A stretch of DNA of 64,000 nt from Streptomyces sp. CMB-StM0423 (GTDB lineage Bacteria; Actinomycetota; Actinomycetes; Streptomycetales; Streptomycetaceae): contig NZ_CP025407.1 in the NCBI RefSeq assembly GCF_002847285.1, positions 1,178,001 through 1,242,000 of the forward strand, read 5' to 3'. Below are positions 44,214 through 53,690 of this stretch, one piece after another. Both the position numbers and the translations under genes were made by a program. Position 1 is the first letter of the stretch. The number at the start of each line of letters is the position of its first letter. The notes beneath the pieces were generated by a model. It made no database searches. It was not told the origin of the DNA and saw only the letters and a program-made list of their open reading frames with translations.

Positions 44214-45731
44214 TCACTCCGTGGGCATCAGGTTGATCGGGTGGTCGCCTGCGGGCGGCGCCGCCCAGAGGTACTGCACGGCGTACGCACGCCAGGGCCG
44301 CCAGGCGGCCGAGTGGCGGACGAGGGCCGCGGGGCTGCCGGGCAGGCCGAGTCCGGCGGCGGCCTTGCGGACGCCGAGGTCGGTGGCCGGGAAGGCGTCG
44401 GGGTCGCCGAGGGCGCGCATGGCGACGACCTCGACGGTCCAGGGGCCGATGCCGGGCAGCTCGGCGAGCTGCCGGCGGGCCCGTTCCCAGTCGCTGCCGC
44501 CGCCGAGGTCGAGGTCGCCGGCGGCGAGGGCGGCGACGAGCGCGGTGAGGGTGGTGCGCCGGGTCTGCGGCATCGCCAGGGCGGCGGGGTCGAGTCCGGC
44601 GAGGGCGCCGGGTTCGGGGAAGAGGTGGGTGAGGCCGCCCTCCGCGTCCTCGATCTCCGTGCCGTACGCGGTGACCAGCCGGCCCGCGTGGGTGCGGGCC
44701 GCGGCGGTGGAGACCTGCTGGCCGAGGACGGCCCGTACGGCGAACTCGGCGCCGTCCGCCGTACGCGGCACCCGCCGTCCGGGCGCCTTGGCGATCAGCT
44801 CGGCGAGCTGGGGGTCGCGGGCGAGCTGCTCGTCGACGGCAACGGGGTCGGCGTCGAGGTCGAGCAGCCGGCGGCAGCGGCTGATGGCGATGGCCAGGTC
44901 GCGCTGGTCGGTGAGGGCGAGGCGGGCGGCGATGTGGTCCGGCCCGGGGGTGAGCGAGGCGATGCCGTGCCCGTACGGGAGCCGCAGTGTGCGCCGGTAC
45001 GCGCCGCCGCGCCACTCCTCCACGCCGGGGACGGCGGTGGCGACGAGGTGGCCGAAGAGGTTGTCGGGGGTGAGCGGCTGCCGGAAGGGCAGCCGGAGGC
45101 TGATGACACCGGGCGCGCCGCCGCCGGTGCCGGTCGCGCCGCGCGTACCGCCTGTGCCTGCGCGGGAGCGGGCGGCGCGGCGGCGCAGTTCGGTGGGGGC
45201 GAGGGCGAAGACCTCCTGGACGGTGTCGTTGAAGGTGCGGATGGAGGAGAAGCCCGCGGCGAAGGCGATGTCGCCCATGGGCAGCGGGGAGGTCTCGATG
45301 AGGACGCGCGCGGTCTGGGCGCGCTGGGCGCGGGCGAGCGCGAGCGGTCCCGCGCCCAGCTCGGCGCGGAGCTGGCGCTCGATCTGCCGGGCGCTGTAGC
45401 CGAGCCGGGCGGCGAGGCCCTCGACGCCGTCGCGGTCGACGACGCCGTCGGCGATGAGCCGCATGGCGCGGGCGGTGAGGTCGGCCCGGTGGTTCCACTC
45501 CGGGGAGCCGGGGCTGGTGTCGGGGCGGCACCGCTTGCAGGCGCGGAAGCCGGCCTGCTGGGCGGCGGCGGCGCTGGGGTAGAACCGCATGTTCCGGGGC
45601 TTGGGCGGGACGACGGGGCAACTGGGCCGGCAGTAGATGCCGGTGGTCAGCACCCCGGTGAAGAACCAGCCGTCGAAGCGGGCGTCCTTGGACTGGACGG
45701 CCCGTACGCAGCGCTCCGTATCGGTGAACAT
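44214..45731 (-). CDS. alkA: Ada-type regulator fused to DNA-3-methyladenine glycosylase II
   Basis: A 505-residue protein in three domains. First comes an Ada-like zinc/methylphosphotriester domain with four cysteines (GIYCRPSCP and ACKRCRP). Next is an AraC-type HTH (VEGLAARLGYSARQIERQL, then FAAGFSSIRTFNDTVQEVF). An AlkA helix-hairpin-helix glycosylase follows (VLGQQVSTAAA, LPGIGPWTVEVVAMR, then the catalytic Asp in PATDLGVRK). It both senses DNA methylation and excises alkylated bases. I chose ATG 45731 (GGAGAC upstream); a GTG at 45749 is possible. It is the first gene of the alkA-ogt operon. Confidence 0.93.
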   Translation of the reverse strand: MFTDTERCVRAVQSKDARFDGWFFTGVLTTGIYCRPSCPVVPPKPRNMRFYPSAAAAQQAGFRACKRCRPDTSPGSPEWNHRADLTARAMRLIADGVVDRDGVEGLAARLGYSARQIERQLRAELGAGPLALARAQRAQTARVLIETSPLPMGDIAFAAGFSSIRTFNDTVQEVFALAPTELRRRAARSRAGTGGTRGATGTGGGAPGVISLRLPFRQPLTPDNLFGHLVATAVPGVEEWRGGAYRRTLRLPYGHGIASLTPGPDHIAARLALTDQRDLAIAISRCRRLLDLDADPVAVDEQLARDPQLAELIAKAPGRRVPRTADGAEFAVRAVLGQQVSTAAARTHAGRLVTAYGTEIEDAEGGLTHLFPEPGALAGLDPAALAMPQTRRTTLTALVAALAAGDLDLGGGSDWERARRQLAELPGIGPWTVEVVAMRALGDPDAFPATDLGVRKAAAGLGLPGSPAALVRHSAAWRPWRAYAVQYLWAAPPAGDHPINLMPTE

Positions 45732-45828
45732 GTCTCCAGCGTCGTCCACCGCGGGGACGAAAGCTAGCGGGAATCCGACATGACGGTACGGCGGCGGTAC
45801 GCCTCCGCCGGCCCGGGAGCGCCGCCCG

Positions 45829-47244
45829 TCAGCGGGACCGCGTCAGGGTGCGGAAGACCGCGCGGGCCGCGTTGTGGCCGCCCATCCCGTGCACCCCGGG
45901 CCCCGGGTACGTGGACGAGGAGCACAGGAAGACGCGCGGGTGGACCGTGGCCCACGGCACCCGGGCGAGCCGCGGGCGCATGAGGGTCTGCATGCCGGAG
46001 AACGCGCCGGAGGCGATGTCGCCGCCGACGTAGTTGGCGTTGCGCGCGGCCAGTTGCGGCGGTCCCGCGGTGGCGCGGGCCAGCACCAGATCGCGGAAGC
46101 CGGGCGCGAAGCGCTCCAACTGCCGCTCGATGGCGTCGGTGGCGTCGCCCTCCCAGCCGTTGGGCACGTGCCCGTAGACCCAGAAGGTGTGCTTGCCCTC
46201 GGGCGCGCGGGTGGGGTCGACGATGGTGGGCTGGCAGGTGATGAGGAACGGCACGGCGGGCGCGACGCCGTTCACGGCGGCGTCGAGGGCCGCGCCGATC
46301 TCGCCCTCGGTGGGCCCGACGTGCACCGTCGTGGCGCGCCGCGCCTCCGCCGAGGTCCACGGCATCGGCCCGTCCAGGGCGTAGTCGATCTTGAATACGG
46401 ACGGTCCGTACCGGAAGCCGTCGTACGCGCCGCCGAGCCCGGCAATGCGTGCCAGCGCGGTCGGCGAGGTGTCGAAGACGTACGCGCGCGCCGGCGGCAG
46501 CTCGTCCAGCCGCTTGACCTCGATCCCGGTGTGGATCTCGCCGCCCAGCTCGCGCAGGTACGCCGCGAGCGCGTCGGAGATGGCCTGCGAGCCGCCGCGG
46601 GCCACCGGCCAGCCGACGGCGTGGCCGGCGAGCGCGAAGGTCAGCGCCATGGCCGCGGTGATCGGCGTGTGCAGCGGCGCGATGGCGTGCGCGGCGAGGC
46701 CGGCCATCATGCCGCGGGCGTGCGCGCCCCGGAAGCGGCGGTTCAGCAGCGACGCGGGCATGGCGAGCTGGCCGAGCCGCAGGAGGGTGACCGGGTCGCG
46801 GGGCACCGAGCGCAGCGAGGCGGTGAAGAAGTCCCACGACAGGGTGTCCCACTTGCCGAGGAAGGGCTCGACCAGCCGCCGGTAGACACCGGCGTCGCGG
46901 GTGCCGAGCGACATCGCCGTCTCGCCCACGGAGCGGGAGAGCACGGCCGCGGAGCCGTCGGGGAACGGGTGCGCCATGGCCAGTTCACTGTGCACCCACG
47001 CCAGGCCGTGTTCCGCCAGCGGCAGTTCGCCGAAGACCGGGGAGCCGATGCCGAAGGGGTGGGCGGCGGAGCAGGGGTCGTGCCGGAAGCCCGGCAGGGT
47101 CAGCTCGGCGGTGCTCGCCCCGCCGCCGATGTTGTCGCGGGCCTCGAAGACCTCGACCGTGAAGCCGCGTCTGGCGAGTTCGACGGCGGCGGTCAGCCCG
47201 TTGGGCCCCGCGCCTACGACCACCACGTCGACCAGCGTCGTCAT
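45829..47244 (-). CDS. FAD-dependent oxidoreductase of the phytoene-desaturase type
   Basis: A 471-residue flavoprotein. The dinucleotide-binding motif is [21 protein letters not shown], followed by [10 protein letters not shown]. The central [12 protein letters not shown] region and the C-terminal [20 protein letters not shown] segment are the second FAD motif of CrtI-like proteins. The real substrate is unknown; no carotenoid genes are nearby. It starts at ATG 47244. The gap to the inositol-phosphatase-like gene upstream is about 100 bp. Confidence 0.88.
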   Translation of the reverse strand: MTTLVDVVVVGAGPNGLTAAVELARRGFTVEVFEARDNIGGGASTAELTLPGFRHDPCSAAHPFGIGSPVFGELPLAEHGLAWVHSELAMAHPFPDGSAAVLSRSVGETAMSLGTRDAGVYRRLVEPFLGKWDTLSWDFFTASLRSVPRDPVTLLRLGQLAMPASLLNRRFRGAHARGMMAGLAAHAIAPLHTPITAAMALTFALAGHAVGWPVARGGSQAISDALAAYLRELGGEIHTGIEVKRLDELPPARAYVFDTSPTALARIAGLGGAYDGFRYGPSVFKIDYALDGPMPWTSAEARRATTVHVGPTEGEIGAALDAAVNGVAPAVPFLITCQPTIVDPTRAPEGKHTFWVYGHVPNGWEGDATDAIERQLERFAPGFRDLVLARATAGPPQLAARNANYVGGDIASGAFSGMQTLMRPRLARVPWATVHPRVFLCSSSTYPGPGVHGMGGHNAARAVFRTLTRSR

Positions 47245-47346
47245 CCGCCTCGCCACTCCCGTCGTCGCTGACTGGGGTCAGGGCTCTTCCGGTGGAACAA
47301 TCCCGGTCCTTGCCGCCCCGCGCCGGCCTGATCCGGCAGCAGGACC

Positions 47347-48207
47347 CTAGGGCGCCGCCCCCGGTACGCCTCGGCCGGGTCCGGCCAGCAGGGCAAGGAT
47401 ATGACGTGCCGTTTCCGCGTCCCGCGCCGCGGTGAACGGAAGCGCGTTGCCGCCGGCCACGCGGAACGGCTCCCCCGCGACCGTACCGCTGGCGCCGCCC
47501 GCCTCGGCGACGAGCAGCAGGCCCGCGGCGTGGTCCCAGGGCTTCTCCCAGGAGAACGCCACCGCGTCGATCTCGCCGCGGGCCACGGACAGGTAGTCGT
47601 GGCCGGCGGAGCCGCAGGGCCTGGCCCGTACCCCGGGGACGTCGAGGCGGGCGAGGGCGCGCTTCTCGGCGTCGGTGGTGAAGTCGTGGTGGGAGACCGC
47701 GACGTGCAGCTCCTGCCCGGGCTCGGGCACGCCGGCGTGCAGTTCCTCGCCGCCGACGAGGTGCGCGCCGCCGCCGCGGCGGGCGACGGCCATGACGTCC
47801 TTCGCCGGCAGGTACGTCCAGGAGGCCAGCACCTCGCCGCGGTGGGCGAGGGTGACGAGCATGCAGAAGCCGGGCTCGCCGCGGACGAACTGCCGGGTGC
47901 CGTCGACGGGGTCCACGATCCACACCGGCGCGTCCTCGCGCAGCGCGGCGAGCCGGCCGGGGTCGGCATGCGTCCCCTCCTCGCCGACGAGCACAGAACC
48001 GGGCAGCAGCGCGGTCAGGCTGCGCTCCAGGTGCAGCTCGGCGTTCCGGTCGGCGACGGTGACCAGGTCGTGGGGGCCGTCCTTCTGCACGATCTCGTCG
48101 GCGCGGAGCTGCCGGAAGCGGGGCATGACCTCCTCGGCCGACGCCTTGCGCAGGGCGTCCTCGACCCGGTCGAGGGCGTCGGCGGAGGCCAGGAAATCGT
48201 CGATCAT
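47347..48207 (-). CDS. Inositol-monophosphatase-family phosphatase
   Basis: A 286-residue lithium-type phosphatase. VGEEG, WIVDPVDGTRQF and the C-terminal WEKPWDHAAGLLLVAEAGG contain the three metal-binding groups. The family includes inositol monophosphatase, histidinol-phosphatase and 3'-phosphoadenosine phosphatase, and the substrate cannot be told from sequence. Start ATG 48207 is chosen over 48240. It is divergent from the VOC gene at 48327 with a palindrome between them. Confidence 0.9.
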   Translation of the reverse strand: MIDDFLASADALDRVEDALRKASAEEVMPRFRQLRADEIVQKDGPHDLVTVADRNAELHLERSLTALLPGSVLVGEEGTHADPGRLAALREDAPVWIVDPVDGTRQFVRGEPGFCMLVTLAHRGEVLASWTYLPAKDVMAVARRGGGAHLVGGEELHAGVPEPGQELHVAVSHHDFTTDAEKRALARLDVPGVRARPCGSAGHDYLSVARGEIDAVAFSWEKPWDHAAGLLLVAEAGGASGTVAGEPFRVAGGNALPFTAARDAETARHILALLAGPGRGVPGAAP

Positions 48208-48268
48208 ATGTCCATCGAACCATGCGGTGGCCCCGGACACGGAATGCGGAGAGGATGCGTGATTCCGT

Positions 48269-48285
48269 AGATTCCTGAAGAATCT
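48269..48285. promoter_or_regulatory. Palindrome in divergent promoter region
   Basis: AGATTC-ctgaa-GAATCT, perfect 6-bp arms, 58-62 bp from both divergent starts (48207 and 48327). A likely operator for an unlinked regulator. Confidence 0.4.
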
Positions 48286-48326
48286 GCTCCAAAGGGTCGG
48301 GGGCTTCGTTCGAGAGGGTCTCCCCC

Positions 48327-48815
48327 ATGGCTGTCGCCGCCACCCCGATGAACCTCACCCGCGCCGCCCACGTCGGCATCTCGGTCTCGGACCTGGACGC
48401 CTCGATCGCGTTCTACGCCGCCCTCACCGGCCGGGAGCCCGCCGCGGCGGGGACGATGGACAGCGTCCCGTTCGGGCGGTCGCAGGGGCTGCCGGTCGCG
48501 ACCCTGCGCTACGCGACGATCAACCTCGACGGCCTGGGCATCGACCTCATCCAGTTCCAGGACCCGGTCGGGGAGCGCACGAACGGGATGGCGAACCGGC
48601 CGGGCTCGATGCACCTGTGCCTGAAGGTGGACGACCTGGGGGCGGTGTACGGGCGGATGCGGGCGGCCGGGTATGCGTTCCTGGGCGAGGACTACACGTT
48701 CCGCGCGGGCGAGGTGACGCCGGAGGCGGCGCTCGGCACGAGGGTCGCGTACTTCAACGACCCGGACGGCACGAACCTGGAGATCATCGAGCCGAAGGGC
48801 GGCTTCGCGAACTAG
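48327..48815 (+). CDS. VOC-superfamily protein (lactoylglutathione-lyase-like)
   Basis: A 162-residue glyoxalase-fold protein: TRAAHVGISVSDLDASIAFY carries the first His ligand, MHLCLKVDDLGAVYGRM the second repeat's His and NDPDGTNLEIIEPKGG the terminal Glu. The two-module layout and ligands suggest a metal-dependent lyase or dioxygenase. It is divergent from the phosphatase gene and 46 bp ahead of the sirtuin gene on the same strand. Confidence 0.85.
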   Translation: MAVAATPMNLTRAAHVGISVSDLDASIAFYAALTGREPAAAGTMDSVPFGRSQGLPVATLRYATINLDGLGIDLIQFQDPVGERTNGMANRPGSMHLCLKVDDLGAVYGRMRAAGYAFLGEDYTFRAGEVTPEAALGTRVAYFNDPDGTNLEIIEPKGGFAN

Positions 48816-48861
48816 GAAACGCCGTGGCGCGACCGGGGGTGGGCGCCCGTACCCTGTCCGC

Positions 48862-49620
48862 ATGTCTGCGACGACGGAGAGTACGGGGCGGCGCCCCCTG
48901 GTGGCGATCCTCAGCGGCGCCGGCGTCTCCACCGACTCCGGCATCCCCGACTACCGCGGCCCGAACGGGGTCTGGCGCCGGGACCCGGAGGCGCAGAAGC
49001 TCGTCACGTACGACTACTACATGGCGGACCCGGAGATCCGGCGGCGCTCCTGGCAGATGCGGCGCACGAACCGCACGTTGGCCGCCGAGCCCAACGCGGC
49101 GCATCTGGCCATCGCGGATCTGGAGCGGGAGGGTGTGCCGGTACGGGTCCTCACGCAGAACGTGGACGGACTGCACCAGCTCGCGGGGACACCGGCCCGC
49201 AAGGTCCTCGAACTGCACGGCTCCGCCCGGAGCTTCGTGTGCACGAAGTGCGCCGCCCGGGGGCCGATGGCGGACGCGCTGGCCCGGGTGGAGGCGGGCG
49301 AGGCCGATCCGCCGTGCCTGGAGTGCGGCGGCATCCTCAAGTCCGCCACCGTGATGTTCGGCGAGCGCCTCGACCCCGCCGTACTGGGCGAGGCCGCCGC
49401 CATCGCGGAGGCGTGCGAGGTCTTCCTCGCCGTGGGCACCAGCCTCCAGGTCCAGCCCGCCGCCGGGCTGGCGGGCCTGGCCGCCGACCACGGCGCCCGC
49501 CTGATCGTCGTCAACGCCGAGCCGACCCCGTACGACGACCGCGCGGCGGAAGTCGTCCGCGAGCCCATCGGCACCGCCCTGCCGCCGCTGCTGACCCGCC
49601 TGACGGCGGAGAGCGCGTAG
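48862..49620 (+). CDS. NAD-dependent protein deacylase (sirtuin)
   Basis: A 252-residue Sir2-family enzyme that removes acyl groups from lysine using NAD. Motifs: ILSGAGVSTDSGIPDYRGP, TQNVDGLHQLAG, the catalytic His in LELHGSARSF, the zinc pairs CTKC and CLECGG, and VGTSLQVQPAAGL near the end. Clear class, substrate unknown. It is followed 55 bp later by the repeat protein gene on the same strand. Confidence 0.95.
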   Translation: MSATTESTGRRPLVAILSGAGVSTDSGIPDYRGPNGVWRRDPEAQKLVTYDYYMADPEIRRRSWQMRRTNRTLAAEPNAAHLAIADLEREGVPVRVLTQNVDGLHQLAGTPARKVLELHGSARSFVCTKCAARGPMADALARVEAGEADPPCLECGGILKSATVMFGERLDPAVLGEAAAIAEACEVFLAVGTSLQVQPAAGLAGLAADHGARLIVVNAEPTPYDDRAAEVVREPIGTALPPLLTRLTAESA

Positions 49621-49675
49621 GACCCGCGCGGCGCGACCGGGGGCCGCCACGAGACAGCTTGGCCAGGTTGAGCGC

Positions 49676-51037
49676 ATGACGAGCCTCACGCATCCGCGGC
49701 TGTCCGGACTGGGCCGGAATCCGGCGGCCCCGCAGGACGTGCTGGTGCGCCTGGCCGCACACCGGGCGGGCCGGCACGGGATTGGACGGCGCCGCGGAAT
49801 GCTGGCGGACGCCGTTGTCGAGGCACTGCTGACGTACGGCGACGAGGACAGCGCCGTGCGCCTGCACGGGGACCGGGTCTCCCCGGCGATGCGCCGCAGG
49901 ATCGCGGAGCATCCCGATCCGGCGATCCGGGACGCGTACGTGAACTTCGTCCGCGACATGGTGGATCGCGGGGTGGCCCTGGGCATCGAGGATCTCGAAG
50001 AGGCTTACGGCAGTCCGCGGACCGCACTTGCCGGCGCGCCGGACGCGAGGCTGCGCGCAGTGGTGGCGCAGGCGTGGCCCGACCGTCCGCTCGCCGTGCA
50101 GGTGAGCCTGCTCGCCGACCCGGATCCGGCGGTCCGCGCCGCCGCCACGCTGCGGAAGCAGCCGGGCGTCCCGCCGGAGTGGCGGGACCGCTGCCTCGCC
50201 GACCCCGCCGTGCGCGTCAACGTGGCGCGCCACGTGCCGCTCTCGCCGGACCAGTTCGCGCGGCTCCTGCGGAGCGGGGACGAGGAGGTCTTCGGGGCTG
50301 TCGCCAGGAACCCGCAGCTCCCGGCGGCGATGGTTGCGCAGCTCCTGGAGGTCGACGACCTGCAGGTGCGGGTCGCGGTGGCCCAGAGCCGTCACGTCGA
50401 CGAGGAAACCCGGGCCGGGATCTACGCGCTCGTGGCAGCCGAGGACCTGAAGGGAGACATCGAGGTCCGTATGATGCCGGACTGGGGCCTCGGCGACCCG
50501 GACTGGCTGCGGGAAGCGCCCTTCAGCGAACGGATGCGCTATCTGGAAAGCCCGCACACACCGTTCCGGCGCGTCCTGGCGTCCTGCCACGACCTGCCCG
50601 CCGAGGCGTGGCAGCGGCTGGACGACGACCCGGAGCTCTCCGTCCGCCGCGCGGCCGCCCGGCGCCCGGACACACCACCGGATGTGCTGGAACGGCTCGT
50701 CCGCGCCGACGGTGACGTCTTCCGCCTCCGGCCGTTACTCGTCGACCACCCCAACTACCCCCGTCACACGCTGCGCACGCTCGCCGACGAGGAGGACCCG
50801 CACGTGCGTGACGTCGCCCTGCAGGACCCCGAGCTGCCCGTGGCCGCCCTCCGGCGACTCGCCTCGGCCGGCGAGTCCTTCCTGCGCGGCGGTGTCGCCC
50901 GTCACCCCAACGTCACGGACGCGCTGCTGGCGCAACTGCTCTCCGACCCGGAGCCCGAGGTCGCCGACGAAGCCGCCGCCAACCCCGTGCTCCGGGTGTC
51001 CCGGATGAGCCGGATCCTCATGGCCGCCGGTCTGTGA
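49676..51037 (+). CDS. HEAT/LRV-like repeat protein with a TTA codon
   Basis: A 453-residue helical-repeat protein. Units of about 23-25 residues such as LLADPDPAVRAAATLRKQPG, VARNPQLPAAMVAQLLEVDD and VARHPNVTDALLAQLLSDPE resemble leucine-rich-repeat-variant or HEAT modules, which form binding scaffolds. No signal peptide or enzymatic site is seen. Codon 354 (50735-50737, the second Leu of RPLLVDH) is TTA, so full-length translation depends on bldA tRNA. It shows lower GC3 than its neighbours in places. The partner is unknown. Confidence 0.8.
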   Translation: MTSLTHPRLSGLGRNPAAPQDVLVRLAAHRAGRHGIGRRRGMLADAVVEALLTYGDEDSAVRLHGDRVSPAMRRRIAEHPDPAIRDAYVNFVRDMVDRGVALGIEDLEEAYGSPRTALAGAPDARLRAVVAQAWPDRPLAVQVSLLADPDPAVRAAATLRKQPGVPPEWRDRCLADPAVRVNVARHVPLSPDQFARLLRSGDEEVFGAVARNPQLPAAMVAQLLEVDDLQVRVAVAQSRHVDEETRAGIYALVAAEDLKGDIEVRMMPDWGLGDPDWLREAPFSERMRYLESPHTPFRRVLASCHDLPAEAWQRLDDDPELSVRRAAARRPDTPPDVLERLVRADGDVFRLRPLLVDHPNYPRHTLRTLADEEDPHVRDVALQDPELPVAALRRLASAGESFLRGGVARHPNVTDALLAQLLSDPEPEVADEAAANPVLRVSRMSRILMAAGL

Positions 51038-51048
51038 ACGTGGCGGCG

Positions 51049-52611
51049 TCAGTGCGGAGCCGCTGTTGCCGGTGGTGTGGTGGCCGGCTTCGCGGGTGTT
51101 CCTCGCATCAGCAGGGTGTAGAGGATCAGCGACGCGCCCAGGCCCACCGCCCAGCCGTAGTCCGCCAGCGGCTTCAGGAAGGGGATCAGGCCGTCTTCCG
51201 GGTACGGGCCTGACGTGCCCTCGTCCGTGTGGGAGCCGCCTACCGCCAGGAGGGCGCCGACCGCGAAGGCCAGGATGCCGCGCCAGTTCCAGCCGCCCCG
51301 GTACCAGTACGCGCCCTCGCGGCGGTACAGGTCCGGGAGGGCGAGCGCGGTGCGGCGGACCAGCCAGTAGTCGGCGATCAGGACGCCGGCGACCGCGCCC
51401 AGGAGGCCGCCGTAGGTGCCGAGCCAGACGAAGATGTAGATGTCCGGGTTGGCGATCAGCTCCCAGGGGAACATCAGCATCCCCGCCGCGCAGGCGATCA
51501 GCGAGCCGGTGCGGAAGCTGATGGCCTTCGGCGCCAGGTGGGACAGGTCGTACGCCGGACTGACCAGGTTGGCCGCGACGTTCGTCGTCAGGGTGGCGAG
51601 CAGGATGACGAACAGGGCGAAGGCGACGCCCAGTTTGGTGTCCATCCGGGCCGCCAGTTCCGCCGGCTCCCAGACCGGCTTGCCGTAGACCGCCTGCGAG
51701 CCCGACGTGACCAGCACGGACAGCAGCGCGAACGCGGCCATCGTGGTGGGCAGTCCGAGCGACTGGCCCCAGATCTGCGCGCGCTGGCCGGCGCCGAAGC
51801 GGGTGAAGTCCGGGATGTTCAGCGACAGCGTCGACCAGAAGCCGATCATGCCCATGAGCGCGGGGAAGAACACCTTCCAGAACTCGGTGCCCCAGCCCAG
51901 CTCGGACGGCTCGTCCAGCAGCGGGCCGAAGCCGCCGGCCTGGTCGGCTATCCATATCAGCAGCGCGACCGCGCCCGCGAGCATCAGCGGCGCGGCCCAG
52001 TTCTCCAGCTTCTTCACCCCCTCCATGCCGAAGAGGATGATGCCGACCTCGATCAGCCAGAACAGCACGAAGCAGAGCCACTGCGGCCACGGATAGCCGC
52101 CCCACGAGCCGGCCTCTGCCCACCAGCTCCCGGCCCCGATGATCTTCCCGGCCAGGAAGTAGATCGCCTGGCCGCCGATCCACGTCTGGATGCCGAACCA
52201 TGCGCAGGCGACGACACCCCGCAGCAGCGCCGGCAGGTTGGCGCCGACCACGCCGAACGACGAGCGGGCCAGGACCGGGAAGGGGATGCCGTACTTGGGG
52301 CCCGCGTGGCCGGTCAGCAGCATCGGCAGCAGCACGATGACGTTCGCCAGGGCGATGGTGAGGACGGCCTGCTTCCAGTCCATGCCCAGCGCGATGAGGC
52401 CCGCGGCCAGCGTCCAGGTCGGTACGTTGACCGCCATGCCGACCCACAGCGCGGCGAAGTTGTACGTGGTCCAGGTGCGCTGCGCGGCCGGGACGGGGAG
52501 CAGGTCGGCGTTGGCGTAGCGGCTGGTGCCGAGGTCGTCGGCGGGGGCGAGTTCCACCCTGCCGTTGGCCGGCGGCTGCGGGTGGGACGGTGACGCGGCG
52601 TCCGCGGTCAT
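51049..52611 (-). CDS. NCS1-family nucleobase:cation symporter
   Basis: A 520-residue, twelve-helix transporter of the NCS1 family, which imports nucleobases, hydantoins or allantoin with a cation. The N-terminal motif LVPADDLGTSRYANADLLPV, then WTTYNFAALWVGMAVNVPTW, and ARSSFGVVGANLPALLRGVVA are typical. It is the third gene of a minus-strand operon with dihydropyrimidinase and an F420-type oxidoreductase, 9 bp after the latter. That suggests it brings in pyrimidine- or hydantoin-type substrates. GAGGGGG precedes the ATG. Confidence 0.93.
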   Translation of the reverse strand: MTADAASPSHPQPPANGRVELAPADDLGTSRYANADLLPVPAAQRTWTTYNFAALWVGMAVNVPTWTLAAGLIALGMDWKQAVLTIALANVIVLLPMLLTGHAGPKYGIPFPVLARSSFGVVGANLPALLRGVVACAWFGIQTWIGGQAIYFLAGKIIGAGSWWAEAGSWGGYPWPQWLCFVLFWLIEVGIILFGMEGVKKLENWAAPLMLAGAVALLIWIADQAGGFGPLLDEPSELGWGTEFWKVFFPALMGMIGFWSTLSLNIPDFTRFGAGQRAQIWGQSLGLPTTMAAFALLSVLVTSGSQAVYGKPVWEPAELAARMDTKLGVAFALFVILLATLTTNVAANLVSPAYDLSHLAPKAISFRTGSLIACAAGMLMFPWELIANPDIYIFVWLGTYGGLLGAVAGVLIADYWLVRRTALALPDLYRREGAYWYRGGWNWRGILAFAVGALLAVGGSHTDEGTSGPYPEDGLIPFLKPLADYGWAVGLGASLILYTLLMRGTPAKPATTPPATAAPH

Positions 52612-52620
52612 GGTGCCCCC

Positions 52621-53640
52621 TCAGGCCAGCGCCGGGATGACGTACTTCCCGTACGCGTCGATGGTGGACTCCTTCGCGTCGTGCATCGCGTAGATCGCGA
52701 ACTGGTGCACGCCCAGCTCCCGAAGCCGGCGCAGCTTCTCCAGGTGGGCCTCGACGGGGCCCAGGATGCAGAAGCGGTCCACGATGTCGTCCGGGACGAA
52801 GTCGGTGGAGGGGTTTCCGGCGCGGCCGTGGTGGGAGTAGTCGTAGCCCTGGCGCTGCTTGACGTACGCCGTGAGCGCCTCGGGGACGACATCGGAGTGC
52901 TCGCCGTAGCGGTCGACGAGGTCGGCGACGTGGTTGCCGACCATGCCGCCGAACCAGCGGCACTGCTCGCGCGCGTGCGCCAGCGCCTCGGGGGTGCCGT
53001 CCGTGACGTACGCGGGGGCGGCGACGCAGATCGACAGGTCGTCCGGGTCGCGGCCCGCCTGGGCGGCGGCGGTGCGTACGGCCTTGACCATGAACTCGGT
53101 GAGGTAGACGTCCGAGAGCTGGAGGATGAAGCCGTCCGCGACCTGCCCGGCGAGCGCCAGCGCCTTCGGCCCGTACGCCGCCATCCAGACCGGCAGCCGG
53201 CCGTTCTCGACCCACGGCAGCCGCAGCGTCGTGCCGGACTCGCGGTCGACGACGGCCTCGCGGCCCTCGGCGAGGTCGCGGATGACGCGGATGGCGTCGC
53301 CGAGGCGGGCCAGGGTGTTGGGCGGGCGGCCGGCGACGCGCATGGCGGAGTCGCCGCGGCCGATGCCGCAGACGGTGCGGTTGCCGTACATCTCGTTGAG
53401 GGTGGCGAAGGCGGAGGCGGTGACCTCCCAGGCGCGGGTGCCGGGGTTGGTGACCATGGGGCCGACGGTGAGCCGGTCGGTGTGCTCCAGGATGCGGCTG
53501 TAGATGACGTACGGCTCCTGCCACAGGACGGTGGAGTCGAACGTCCAGCCGTAGCGGAAGCCGTTGTTCTCCGCGCGGCGCATGAGGCCGACGACGGCGG
53601 ATGCGGGCGGGTCTGTCTGCAGCACGAGTCCGAAATCCAC
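52621..53640 (-). CDS. LLM-class F420-dependent oxidoreductase (TIGR03842 type)
   Basis: A 339-residue luciferase-like monooxygenase-fold protein. VDFGLVLQTDPPAS starts the fold; GRGDSAMRVAGRP and PVWMAAYGPKALALAGQVAD are F420/flavin-contact motifs. It fits TIGR03842, a group found beside dihydropyrimidinase genes in actinobacteria; the exact reaction is unproven, perhaps the reduction or oxidation of a pyrimidine or hydantoin. The GTG at 53640 has AGGGGG upstream. It lies 50 bp after the dihydropyrimidinase gene. Confidence 0.9.
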   Translation of the reverse strand: MDFGLVLQTDPPASAVVGLMRRAENNGFRYGWTFDSTVLWQEPYVIYSRILEHTDRLTVGPMVTNPGTRAWEVTASAFATLNEMYGNRTVCGIGRGDSAMRVAGRPPNTLARLGDAIRVIRDLAEGREAVVDRESGTTLRLPWVENGRLPVWMAAYGPKALALAGQVADGFILQLSDVYLTEFMVKAVRTAAAQAGRDPDDLSICVAAPAYVTDGTPEALAHAREQCRWFGGMVGNHVADLVDRYGEHSDVVPEALTAYVKQRQGYDYSHHGRAGNPSTDFVPDDIVDRFCILGPVEAHLEKLRRLRELGVHQFAIYAMHDAKESTIDAYGKYVIPALA

Positions 53641-53690
53641 TTCGGCCCCCTTTGGTCGCGATGCCGGAGGTGTGGGTCTGGTGGCTGGTT

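Noticed and set aside
43723..45621. 632-codon frame covering ogt and alkA
   Set aside because: Only the last 161 codons (from 44208) are Ogt; the earlier part is a shadow frame of the AlkA-type gene.
47401..48270. 289-codon plus-strand frame opposite the inositol-phosphatase-like gene
   Set aside because: It has no recognisable motif and a Gly/Val/Arg-rich composition typical of a shadow frame; the minus-strand gene has all three metal motifs.
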